Origin: Rotaria macrura
Lineage: Eukaryota; Rotifera; Eurotatoria; Philodinida; Philodinidae
DNA length: 64,000 bases
Assembly (NCBI GenBank): GCA_900239685.1
Contig: OENT01000366.1
Span: 62,001-126,000, forward strand
Direction of reading: 5' to 3'
Both the position numbers and the translations under genes were made by a program. Shown one piece after another: positions 49,201-58,800 of the stretch (its first letter is position 1; each line of letters begins with the position of its first letter). Below the pieces are notes generated by a model. The model had not been told where the DNA came from. It did not search any database and was given only the letters and a program-made list of their open reading frames with translations.

Positions 49201-51505
49201 AGTATCACATGCTTACATCAATCTTTCTATTTTATTTTAACAGGTTAAATGAAGGATTTGCATCATGGGTAGAAGTTCTTGGTCTAAATGATGCGAATCC
49301 GGAATTTCAAGCACTTGATGTATTTGTTACAAGTAAAAATTAAACATCATATGAACTTGAAAGAATAATCTACTTCTATCTTCTTTTATTTCTATAGCAA
49401 CTGTACAGCGTGCCTTAGTTATGGATAGTCTTTATTCAAGCCATCCTATTAGTGTTGAAGTAACGCATCCCGATGAAATAAATTCAATATTTGATGCTAT
49501 TTCCTGTAAATTTCATTCCTATAAATTTCTCAGTGTTAAGTACCATATAACTATGATTATTATTTTATTGTTATTTAGATGATAAAGGTGCATCGATTCT
49601 TCGCATGTTGTATTCGGTTTTGAATGAAACAACATTTTTTCGTGGCATAAGTAATTATTTAGATTACTTCAAATATAGCAATGCTTTACAAGATGAATTG
49701 TGGACATTTTTAACAAATGTAACTAGTCCAGTTACACTTGGTGGATATACAGTAAAAACAATAATGGATACATGGACATTACAAGAAGGATATCCCGTAT
49801 TAGTTGTCAAACGTAATTATGACACTCATACATTGACGCTTACTCAAAAACGTTTTCTACTTGATCCGAACGGTTTAAATACAACATCAAACTATGTAAA
49901 TCCATTTAAACCATTCGAATTTCAATGGTATATACCGTATGATTACATGATCGATTCGACATTATCCACATTTTATTGGTTACCACCAAATAAAACCGAA
50001 TATTTAAGTAATATTCAACCGTCAACGGATTGGATTTTATTTAATATAAATGAATTTGGTTTTTATCGTGTTAATTATGATGATGAAAATTGGAATTACT
50101 TAATCAATGGTTTGAAACATAATCGATCACAAATTCCGGTTGTGTCACGTGCACAACTCATTGATGATTCATTTAGTTTAACACGTTCAGGAGATTTAAA
50201 TGTTACCATACCGTTACAATTATCTACATTTCTATGTTATGAATCAAATTATATACCATTTTCAGCTTTTTCAACAAATTTGCAATATTTAACAGTTATG
50301 TTTGGGCAAAATGAAAATAATATTGAATATCAACAGTTACAGAAGTACATTCGCACATTAGAAGAACCAACTTATGTGAATCTTGGATGGGAAATAGGAG
50401 CGACTTCATCAGATTATCTCTCTCGTCAATTACGTTCACTTATAATAAGTGATTTATGTTCTAATGGCCATGAAACATGTATAAGAGAAGCAATATTAAA
50501 ATATCGTTCATGGCGACAAGATTCAATAACAAATTCAATCAATCCAGATTTTCGTACGACTGTCTACTGTCAGGGAATTAAAAATGGTACTGTTGATGAT
50601 TACTTATTTATGCAAAATGAATATAAAATAACAAATGATCAAGTTGAAAAAAATCGTTTTGGCTTCGCATTAACATGTACACGAAATGTAACATTACTTG
50701 AAGCATTACTAAATGAAACATTAAGGAATGATTATATACGTTTACAAGATTCATCAACATTTATTGGTCGTATAAGTGTGCAACCAGGTGGACAACAATT
50801 AACATGGCGTTTTATAAGTAAACGTTGGTCAGAATTAGTTTCAAAATTAGGTGGACTGAGTTTTACATTATCAAATATTGTTGAAAATGCACTTCAATAT
50901 ATAAATACACAGCAGGAATTAGATATTGTTCAAAAATTTATGAGAGACACAGAAGATTTATCAATAGCTGAACGTGCTTTTTTATCATCAGTGGAAAAAA
51001 TAAAAGCTAATATCCGGTGGATGGATACAACAGGACGAGATATTCGTACATGGCTTTCTACCAATACGGTGACATGTTAAAATGCCCACAATATAAAAAG
51101 ACATCGCTTTCTTTTTGTTCCTTCCTTTTTTTATACATCAGACTGAAGAAAGAAATATATACATAATTCCGTCCACATAATTATTTCAAATTGAGATTAT
51201 GACTCAGGACAAGAATAACGATAAAGAAGGCACTTACGATAAGTTCACCGATTGGATTAAGACGAAAGCGTCCATTAGCATCATCAATTAATGTCATCAC
51301 ATAATTCGATGGATGTGTTTCAATTTTTCCAATAATCGTACCTGTCGGAGAATTTTCATCAACCTACAAAACGTGCGAAGAGATGGGAAAATCATTTTCT
51401 AATTATATGTATATATATATATACTTTAAATCGATGCGGTATTTGTTCAACGTAAATCGATGATAGTTTATCGAAAAAAATGGCAAAAATAAGGAGAACG
51501 AACAT
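25260..51505 (-). CDS. Cadherin/EGF single-pass membrane protein with very long tail (27 exons, 2728 aa)
   Basis: Exons: 51505-51425, 51363-51238, 37108-36961, 36898-36762, 36704-36588, 36382-36302, 36243-36048, 35999-35830, 35767-35624, 35564-35130, 34963-34502, 34443-34255, 34173-34012, 33951-33823, 33758-33572, 33503-33286, 33227-32970, 32909-32712, 31408-31118, 31061-30870, 30793-30267, 30199-29951, 29877-29585, 28718-28545, 28483-28366, 28261-26250, 26152-25260. The frame closes on 2728 codons plus stop. Exon 1 encodes a signal peptide ([11 protein letters not shown]). About ten cadherin repeats follow (motifs such as [68 protein letters not shown]), with many N-glycosylation sites. An RQRR furin-type site is at about 220-223, EGF modules at about 1466-1565, a membrane span at about 1711-1733, and then about 1000 cytoplasmic residues rich in Ser/Thr/Gln/Asn. 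No catenin-binding region was recognised, so the downstream partner is unknown. It is probably an adhesion receptor. Intron 2 (14.1 kb) holds the aminopeptidase gene. The least certain models are exon 5 and the GTTCGT donor after exon 12. Confidence 0.85.
26655..27285 (-). other. Repeated TQ-motif array in the cadherin cytoplasmic tail
   Basis: Between about residues 2090 and 2295 of the cadherin protein, nine TQ motifs recur at intervals of 12-43 residues. They include [64 protein letters not shown] and LNTQSP. The common form is [ST]TQx[ST]P, often followed by an acidic residue four to six positions later. HVSTQTVE resembles the dynein light chain LC8 recognition core (xTQT). S/T-P after TQ could be a proline-directed phosphorylation site. 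It lies wholly within exon 26 in a disordered region. Confidence 0.7.
28808..28948. mobile_element. Palindromic MITE-like element in a cadherin intron
   Basis: TATATGTCGCAGTAGAAATT on the left is matched in reverse complement by AATTTCTACTGCGGCATATA on the right. The arms share GCAGTAGAAATTAAAATCCAGTAGAATT apart from a few changes, and the interior repeats AGTAGAAATTA in both orientations. It sits in intron 23 (29584-28719), which at about 866 bp is far longer than the usual 50-60 bp of this gene. No coding capacity. Confidence 0.8.
38230..38237 (+). promoter_or_regulatory. TATA-like box upstream of the aminopeptidase gene
   Basis: TATAAATA lies 23 bp upstream of the ATG at 38260. If it worked as a TATA box, transcription would start at or just before the ATG, which would be unusually tight. 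The same place (AAATAG before TTGAG) could instead be a splice acceptor for an upstream non-coding exon or spliced leader. Weak call. Confidence 0.2.
38260..51080 (+). CDS. Triple-domain M1 aminopeptidase, type II membrane protein (15 exons, 2779 aa)
   Basis: Exons: 38260-38599, 38668-39426, 39481-39628, 39952-40525, 41766-42765, 42822-43766, 44112-44224, 44307-45159, 45223-45998, 46066-46611, 48522-48939, 49005-49173, 49244-49332, 49398-49505, 49579-51080. Every junction is GT-AG and the frame closes on 2779 codons plus stop. Residues 1-29 are cytoplasmic, about 30-53 form a membrane anchor and 57-85 a Thr-rich stalk. Three complete aminopeptidase N-type units follow, each with N-terminal saddle, thermolysin-like domain and ERAP1-C-like helical domain. 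The zinc sites are H397/H401/E420, H1292/H1296/E1315 and H2194/H2198/E2217, each HExxH-x18-E. GAMEN motifs are at 361, 1256 and 2158, and the catalytic Tyr motif YxKG is present in all three. Family role: removal of N-terminal residues from extracellular peptides. Most M1 ectoenzymes have one such unit of about 900 residues. No stop, anchor or start separates the units. The upstream ATG-less frame begins with TTG, so I chose the ATG at 38260. Confidence 0.88.
39634..39885. mobile_element. MITE in aminopeptidase intron 3
   Basis: TAGAGTAGAATGGAGCAAT on the left is matched in reverse complement by the right end (reverse complement TAGAGTAGAGTGGAACAATC). The similarity continues through a shared TTTTCACTTGTA-like block about 50 bp in. 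The element fills most of the 323-bp intron and starts 5 bp after the donor GT. If the outer TA on each side is the target duplication, a Tc1/mariner-like origin is possible. No coding capacity. Confidence 0.7.
40526..41765 (+). other. Long aminopeptidase intron 4 without recognised content
   Basis: 1240 bp between a GTAAGA donor and a CACTAG acceptor. I see no inverted termini, gene or tandem repeat. Open frames inside are short and random. It is over 20 times the usual intron length here. Confidence 0.6.
42822..45998 (+). other. Aminopeptidase unit 2 (residues about 941 to 1836)
   Basis: It starts with the end of the unit 1 helical domain ([13 protein letters not shown]), then a short linker and the saddle start [15 protein letters not shown]. 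Motifs: [27 protein letters not shown] (from 1256), [10 protein letters not shown] (1292), [12 protein letters not shown] and [13 protein letters not shown]. The HE/LAHQ motif is split by an intron with a GTTTGT donor; the phase-0 join restores it exactly. No separate signal peptide, anchor or start codon in a suitable context is seen, so it depends on unit 1 for translation and membrane targeting. Confidence 0.85.
46066..51080 (+). other. Aminopeptidase unit 3 (residues about 1837 to 2779)
   Basis: It begins with the last helix of unit 2 ([13 protein letters not shown]) and the next saddle start ([16 protein letters not shown]). Motifs: [31 protein letters not shown] (2158), [10 protein letters not shown] (2194), [11 protein letters not shown], and [13 protein letters not shown] joined across an intron. 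The substrate-recognition motif reads HMQ where units 1 and 2 read QME. It ends with the usual family C-terminus ([11 protein letters not shown] ... IRTWL) and a stop at 51078-51080. The 1.9-kb intron before exon 11 carries a MULE-like element. An ATATAAA at 51091 may be the polyadenylation signal. Confidence 0.85.
47113..47979. mobile_element. MULE-like non-autonomous element with 9-bp target duplication
   Basis: ATAGGAATT flanks both sides (47113-47121 and 47971-47979). The element between (849 bp) has inverted termini: TGTGTTTTGAGCACCAC on the left and GTGGTGCTCAAAACACA on the right. Inside each arm a unit with GAGCACCGATTTAATTGTATGTGAAAA is tandemly repeated two to three times, inverted between arms. 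The central part has no transposase frame. A 9-bp duplication is typical of Mutator-like elements, so it is probably a deleted MULE. It sits in the 1.9-kb intron before exon 11 of the aminopeptidase gene. Confidence 0.75.
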
Positions 51506-52770
51506 TTTTCAATAATACCAATGATTGAAAGTAACGCGAATAAACTCTTCTTTTTTTTGTCTTTTCTATGAAAATATTTAAAACATAGAAGAAAAACCTA
51601 AGAATACGATAGATTGGTAGCAGATGTTGTTCTACAATATATATGATAATCGAATTGATTGAATCGCTAATTTTCATGATTCTCATGAGATGTGCATCAT
51701 TCGTTCTCTACAAGGTCTACTCATTGAAAAACAAATTTAATCAAGTTATGATTATTATTTCAATCGATTATGTATTCGATTTTTCGCATAGAGTACTATG
51801 GATGAAAAAGAAAATTTTTCTCTTCTTATTTATTTCTAATATTGATTACAATTTATAAAAAGCAATAAGAAAATATAAAACATCAGTAATTTCTTATTCA
51901 TTCAAAGCATTAAACTAAGTGTAACTCAATGAAACAATAGAATCGTTCACTATGAAAAATTGTTGATGTATACATGTTAGTATGTCTACATAGGTCAATA
52001 AAGTATTCATCTTCATTTCTATATATTACCAGTAGGGATGTGACTTATTGAGTATGTGGATATTAGTTTTATTTAGTTTTTGTAATTAAAGTCAAATATG
52101 AAGGATATCTTCTAATATGTCTTGTCTATCGGTTTATTTTTCAAAGAAATACGTAGACATTTATTCCTTTCACTTAACATGATTTCAGTGACAACAGCGA
52201 AGAAGTGTAAGCGTCATTCATCTTTTGATAGATAAACGAAAAATTTATCAGTTAACAGCATATGCGTATATAATTACAGTTAGAATCTGTCAAACAGTGA
52301 GAATCTAGTATAGTCTGTGAACCTGTGCATTATTTCATCATGCTGTTATACAAGAAAAGCATGGAACGCTTGGAAAAGTTATCCTCAGTCATGGAAATGA
52401 CACCACATAATTGATTTCTTTTACGTACAATTAATTGATTTTAAGGATTTGTCATGTAACGTGGTTTTCGAACTTAGTTAATAGAGTTCGAATGATGAAG
52501 TTGAGAGGCTTTTATGAGAACAACCTAGTCATATACTTAGTTGGCTTTAATATTCAGCTAACTTAAAAAAAACCACCTGGACATTCAGCACCAATCAACT
52601 AGTGATCAAAATATTAAAATCAGAGTATCTCAAATAAAAGAATACTTCGTATTACATAGATAATTAGTATGAAGAACATTTCACCTTTGTTACTGTTAAC
52701 TTATTTTGTCTCAAAATATTGCAGACAAAAGTTCATAATTCATCGGATTTATATCATAATTGCTCTTTCT
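51506..52770. other. Region upstream of the cadherin gene
   Basis: This should contain the cadherin promoter and 5' UTR (minus strand, upstream of 51505). No TATA box or other element is clear. No gene is seen; the open frames here are short and overlap both strands at random. Confidence 0.45.
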
Positions 52771-53365
52771 AAAAATCTTCCCACATAAAAGTCTTCCGAA
52801 AAAATGTCCTTTGGGTAAAATGTCACAAACAAGATATCCATGTGGAAAAATGTCCTCAAGATAATGTCTCTGGGAGAATGCCCTTCGGAAAAACGTCTTG
52901 GATAGAATGTCCTTAGACGAAAAATCCCTGAGAAAAATGTGAATCGATATAAAATATCCTTCTACTGGAAAGTAGATGACGCAAATGGCACTGCTAATTT
53001 TTGAGAATCTAATTGAAATGTTAGAAAAGAAATAAAATCTGATCCAGGTGTATTTTTGATTGCTTTTATTATTATTCACTAAAAGCACTCACGATAAATA
53101 AAACGATTGAGTTTCATATACGGTGTAGTTCAGGGACTTTTTTAGATACAAGGACATGAATTTTAAGGACCTTTCCGACAGAGAATAGGTTATACTTGGA
53201 CATTTTCGTCAGAGAGCATGTCTTCTATTACATTTTTTCTAGAACAGTTTTGCCAAAGGACATTTTCTCTGAGACCTTTCGGCAATAAGACATTTTCTAA
53301 TAGGGACATTTTTGGAAGGATATCTAATGTCGAGGATATTTTATCCGGGACATTCATATTTTAGG
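52771..53365. mobile_element. Inverted-repeat element with AAAAATGTCC subrepeats, copy 2
   Basis: The left arm (about 52771-52945) has repeated AAAATGTCC-like units. The right arm (about 53130-53365) has the inverse, GGACATTTT-like units. The units are more degenerate than in the copy at 16440-17332 but share the core and roughly 15-18 bp spacing. No transposase between the arms. The 125-aa open frame over the left arm is a by-product of a repeat period divisible by three. Confidence 0.7.
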
Positions 53366-55616
53366 AAGGAGATTTTTCTAGGGGATAAATGTGACGTAAT
53401 TCATTCAGTGTATCAAATTTTGGAGAAAGCAGTCCTATGATAACAGTTGCAAAGGATTTGAGTAAAATTTTATGCGCACATTTGTCCATGATCGATGCAA
53501 AACGTTTTCCACATCAATCTCAAATAATAATAATAATTTGGCGCAAAGACGTATCGCTCGTTGAGATCGATCACTAATTGGGTCCACATGCGATTGATTT
53601 CCTTCGTTTCAATTTACCGATACAAACGGCTGTATCTGTACCACGATCACCGAAGATAAAGCAAATATGATCGTGAACGACCTTTCCAGGGTCATTTTAA
53701 GACTAGCAATGTCGCAGTTTGAACAGCCTTCTAACGAATGCATGCCAAAAAGTTTAATCATTCAGTCATGGCAGTTAATCTCTCAAAAGTTTCTATTCGC
53801 AAGTTAAAATGAATACAACATGCAACTTCAATAGGTATTAGATCCACAGAATGAAACGGATATGATTCATCTATCTTTCGCGTATAAAGTAAATACAATA
53901 ATATGTAGCATACTTTGTGCAAAAGACGCTCATGAAAACCGAAAGATTAACAATTCGAAATATGTTTGTTATGGTAAGGTCTATTCGAAAAAGGATTGTA
54001 TAACTTGCTTCACTTTGAAGCCAGTTAAAGAATTATCATATAGAAATAAAATTTGAGCTATTGTTTCGTAAGCATAGTCTAAAGGTGAGGTGAGCCGTCT
54101 CCTCAATCTTGATGATAACTGAGACAATGATCGTGTGCAAAAAACCGATTATATATGCAACATCAATAATGGTTCGACAACACCACTACGCATCTTGATG
54201 ACGAAAGGTGAATAATCAAAATTAGATTTACTTACTTGATTTTAAGCCTTTTTAAGGCAGAATCTTTTGTTTGACTTATTTGTCTCTGTATAAAACATAA
54301 ATCATGGAATTAAATTATGAGGTTTGAAACGCGTTTACTTATTAAGGAGAATTCCTTGATTGTCATCATTGATTTCTGTTAAAGGTATTGTAAGAGAAAA
54401 ACTAATCTGGTGTGTGCATTCAACAATGTAGAGAATGGAATATAATCATTCCAACATATTCATGCATATGCTGAGAGGAACTAGGATCACCGCATAAACC
54501 GTTATTGGCATAGACAATAGCATCAATGTTTATTTTGTAGAGTTTAGTTGAAATATAATTATTAGCAGTTTCAGGCAGAGAAAACTTTTATATTCTGTGA
54601 TATATATGTAGTAGGATATTTCACGAATGATGAATACGAATTTTCATAGCTAACATAGTAACATCAAACCATATGCAAAAAGGGAATCGCAGGATAGCAA
54701 TTCGATAAGTTTTGAAAGTTTAAACACTCTAAGTCGTAAAAGAACAGGAATTCAACGCTTAGACTTATTTGGAAATGCCTTTTCTTGAGTAGTTACAATC
54801 TGTAAGAAATGAAACGAAAATTAATTTCATTATTTTCTAAGTTATATCAATACAAATACGAAATAGTTATTTGCCAATCAGTGGCGGAAAGACAAGTCTC
54901 TTTCTCCCTACGATTTGTTTAGTCCCCACTCCCTAAATGGTTAAAATAACTATCCATTAGTTCTTTGTGTTGGTACTTCTCTGTGCGTTGATGTTTTGAA
55001 TTATCTTAAACATTGTTTTCATATTTTTGTATTATATCATAAAACTTAAGCTGACAAAAAAACTCTAGTTCATCGGAGTTAAATTTAATACTGCTTGTTT
55101 AATTCAATGACATGATAATAACGAAGTACTTCTTGTTTTTGTGCAACCGTTTAGATAATTGGAGGAATCTGTTCGAATTCTAATGGCAATTATAATCGAA
55201 GCTTTTTGCAGAAATGCAAGATCAAAAGTTACTTGATGCAGAAAAAAAGCATTTAATCTCACCAAAAGAGTTTTAACGAGTCAGACAGATTAGATTGCCG
55301 GCTATTGATAGGATTTATTCCTTCCATTAAACCTGGCTAAAATATTTGGTACTGATGCAAAAACATATGCTATTTCGAGCAGATTTTATTGTTATATTCA
55401 TATTTAAATTATTATGTGTCGTTGTTTTGTAGAATTAAAAGTATTGAACGCAACAAAAACATTATTTGCTAAGTACTTAACTGAAATAAAGCATGATCTT
55501 TATTTGCAACATCAATTTTTATTTACAATTAAAAGGTATTGTGAAACAGCTCCGCAACGTAATTAGTTGCAGCCGGTTTAGTTAGAAAAGAAGAGTTTTA
55601 GACTAAGTCATACTGT

Positions 55617-55815
55617 CTTGAAACTAGGGAAGTACCAATTCTAACATAACTCGTTCCTATTCTAATTCTTGGCTTGATATTGGTTGAAATTGGCTTTTGT
55701 AAACCGCCGATTTTATACACTTTTCGACAAGGTATAGTCAGTTACCAATTTCTCTCAACCAGTTCCAATTCCAATCAATTCCAAGAATTGGAATTGGTGC
55801 ATCCCCACTTGAAAC
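55617..55815. mobile_element. hAT-type MITE with 8-bp target duplication
   Basis: CTTGAAAC occurs exactly on both sides (55617-55624 and 55808-55815). The 183-bp element starts TAGGGAAGTACCAATTC and its other end, in reverse complement, reads TGGGGATGCACCAATTCC. The 8-bp duplication and a TAGGGATGCACC-like terminus are typical of hAT transposons. The interior is too short to code; AATTCC/AATTGG units repeat within it. Confidence 0.85.
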
Positions 55816-58800
55816 CATCTACAAAATATGACTAATTATCAACTAGAGTATTTTGAAGAACTTGAAATTCTGCATGTATGTACATGGAAAGATGAAATTT
55901 TATGAGTTTAAGTCGTTAGAAAACTCTTCGCGGAAAGTAAGATTCTATAATTGGTGAAAATCTTTTCCATGTTTCTCAATTTTTGAAGGAGCTGTAACTT
56001 AAATTCTAGTACCCAACGAATCACAAGAATACTGAAATTTTCTAAAGGTTGTAATTCAAGAACGACATTATTGAAATCAATCTTGCTGGATACATATTCA
56101 TTATAGCACATATCTGAGTTTTCAATGTAGTAAATAGCTATGTCTTCTACCGTCTAGTGCTTTTAATACCACAAAACAACAACACATAATTATTTCAATA
56201 TGAACATATGAATAAAAGCCGTTCAAATTACTCTATCTTTTTGCATCAGGACCAAAATTTTTGGTCAAGTCGAACTGAAGGAACAAGTCTTATCAATTAC
56301 TAGCAATTAAATCTAACTTAGACGTCGTTAACTTGCCGTAAGCTATTAGATCTTTTTACATCTGTGTCAACGTGTAATGTGCCAGTTTGTGGTATTTCAG
56401 TACCAGAAATCCTTCTTGGAGTGATCATTGCGTTTTCTTCAAAAGAGTTAAATTAAAATGTGATTTCTCTATACAAAATAAACATCCCATGATTGCCAAT
56501 TGTCTAGTAATGTATACTAACATTGAAGAACGTATAATTCAATGTCGCACAGAGCGAATAAACAACGCAGTTGTTAGCTTAGAATGAAAACAAACCACTT
56601 ATGTTAAATATAAGTAAATGTGAAATAGTCGCTTGTGTATTGATTAACTTTTCCTCTCATACTGATTGCTTAACCTGTGTGTGAAGCTGCATGATATAGA
56701 CTCGCCAAATTTTTCTTTCAATATATACTTGTTTGCTTCATTCTATTGTATCAAAAATCATATTACAAAATTAGAAGGCAGATGAAAAACATGACTACGT
56801 CGCTGTCGATCAAAGTAATCAACCAGAAAATATGAAGGACACACAACTATGACTTAATTTGGATTATGTCGAATTCATACGATGTTCTGTTTGTACACTG
56901 CAGTGAGTCTTACATGTTACTATCTTAACTCAATAAGCACATAGATACAATTTGATCAATCAAAAGTTTCATTTGATTAATGAATTTTATATTGATTCAT
57001 AGTTATTTGAAACTTGTTCGAATCAATACTCATGATGAAGTAATCAAAAACGATTTATCTTTATTCACGAATACAGAAACAAAACTAATTGTTACTAAAA
57101 GTTAAAAGTTGAACTTCTTTTAAAACATAAATAAACTACTACGTTTTTGTAATAACGGGTAATAAATCAAAATGTCTGCATCAGTTTACGATTAAAGTCG
57201 TAAAATATCGAGCTTACCATGCATATGATACGGCACTTCAATTATTGATGCGCTATGTCGAATACTACACCATAATATATTCGATGTTTGCTTTCTTGTT
57301 CCTAGTATTTCCTAGTGAAATATTGATTTTATGTACTTCGGTGAATATGCTTGGTCGACAGAAGGAAACCTATGATCAATCAAAAATATTCCATATTCTT
57401 TGACGTAATTTGTAATATAAAAAACAAAGAAACGAAAAGAACCGTTTTTTTAATTTCTATTACTGACCGTAACAGATCTTGTCAGGTATTTTATGCTTCG
57501 ATTAATGATCAATTCATAAATTTTGCGTTTCCTCTACATGCCCAATAGATATTTAATCAGGAGACAAGTTACAAGATATTGAATCACAGAAAAAATACGC
57601 TTAGCCACAGGTGCACTTATTTTCAAGCTTATGTACAGAAAGATTTTTTATATTATTCATTTACAAAATCTAAGATAGCAATTCATATCAATCACTTAAG
57701 CAGAAAAAATCAATCATTCGACGTAAGTTATATTTCAGTATGAGATTCTAACTTATTTAGAACAGGGTAAGAATCATGAATGTTATTTGTTCATCTTCAA
57801 AAGAGTAGATATTAAAAATGAATCGACACGGTTAGTATTGAAAAAATATGTTCAATATTTGGTTAGTTTGTCCTCTTTATCACTTATTTCCATAGTTAGA
57901 AGAATAAATTAGGATAATTGTTCATAGTGTGGCAATGCGAAGAATCGATCTCTTTCATAAGAGTTAGTTCTTTGAGGATATGTGGCATCACTTTTTTAGC
58001 ACTTTGCTAGTATATTTTAGAATCATTAAACCCGACTGTAGAAAATGCTGCATCAGCACTGTCACACAGTAACTGAAGAATTATATTGAAAAATAAGAAT
58101 ATCGTCAATCATTGTTAGAAGATTCTACGAGTTGCATAATGCTCTCAGATGGAGTTCTTTCCAATAAGGATTCAATAGGATACAGAAGAGAAAAGCTATT
58201 AGGAGATCATCTATGTACAAATACTTAAGACTAGGAACTACTTTTTATGCTATTCATTATACATCTTCTACTGAATCTTATTTTCTGGTTTTACGTGATC
58301 TATTTTCGAATTCAAGATTTTTACATGTAGAAGACTCATTCTTCGAACCAGTATATTACGGTGGTATGAAAGAAACTTCATCTGAAAGATAGCATACAAA
58401 TATATAGAATATTATTTTTAAAATTTAAGCGGCTGGAGATGCAGCGCCATTGAGTTTTTGAACAATTACAAAATTGCGATGCTTATTCCATGATTCGACA
58501 CGCTAAAATTTAGTGTTTTTCTTAGATTCTGAACTTATTTAACTAAGATAAAACTTCAAGCATGTTGAGAAATTTCCGACGGTAGAATCAAAACGTCTAA
58601 AAATAAAGAGAGATTCATACGATAATATTGTTCATCTTGCTTAGAGTTTCTGATCATACCATGTACTACTAAGTTATTCAGTTTTTCAGTGGACACAGAC
58701 AATACACTATCAGATCTTGGGGTTCTTTATAGGATATATGGTATGGCACAATAAATCCTAAAATATTCGCAACGTGTAGGAAAACATCTTCACTGAATAT

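Larger units (their letters stand above)
37109..51237 (-). other. 14.1-kb cadherin intron 2 hosting a nested antisense gene
   Basis: The donor follows codon ATC at 51238 (GTAAGTGCC) and the acceptor is TTTTCACAG before 37108; both are phase 0. Joining them completes one cadherin repeat: the exon 2 part ends [15 protein letters not shown] and the exon 3 part begins [12 protein letters not shown], as expected of a repeat cut just before the LxYE motif. The intron encloses the whole triple M1 aminopeptidase gene on the plus strand. That gene's stop at 51080 is only 157 bp from the exon 2 donor. About 1.15 kb of intron lies upstream of the nested start codon and presumably holds its promoter. Confidence 0.85.

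Noticed and set aside
38260-51080. Three separate tandem aminopeptidase genes
   Set aside because: Units 2 and 3 have no start codon in a suitable context, no anchor or signal peptide and no stop before them. The last helix of the preceding unit is encoded on the same exon as the next saddle domain, so one fused gene is the simpler reading.
51238-51363. A cadherin pseudo-fragment unrelated to the main cadherin gene
   Set aside because: It has intact GT and AG borders, is preceded by a signal-peptide exon (51505-51425), and joins in phase to exon 3 at 37108 to rebuild a single cadherin repeat.
52711-53088. 125-aa open frame on the minus strand
   Set aside because: It overlies the left arm of the AAAAATGTCC element and stays open because the repeat period is about divisible by three.
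53480-53730. Possible gene fragment on the minus strand
   Set aside because: A short protein-like reading (FIFGDRGTDTAVCIG) is present, but stops lie close on both sides and no family is clear; not enough to list as a feature.
54884-54900. Terminus of a hAT transposon (CAGTGGCGGA)
   Set aside because: No reverse-complement partner end or flanking duplication could be found in the window.
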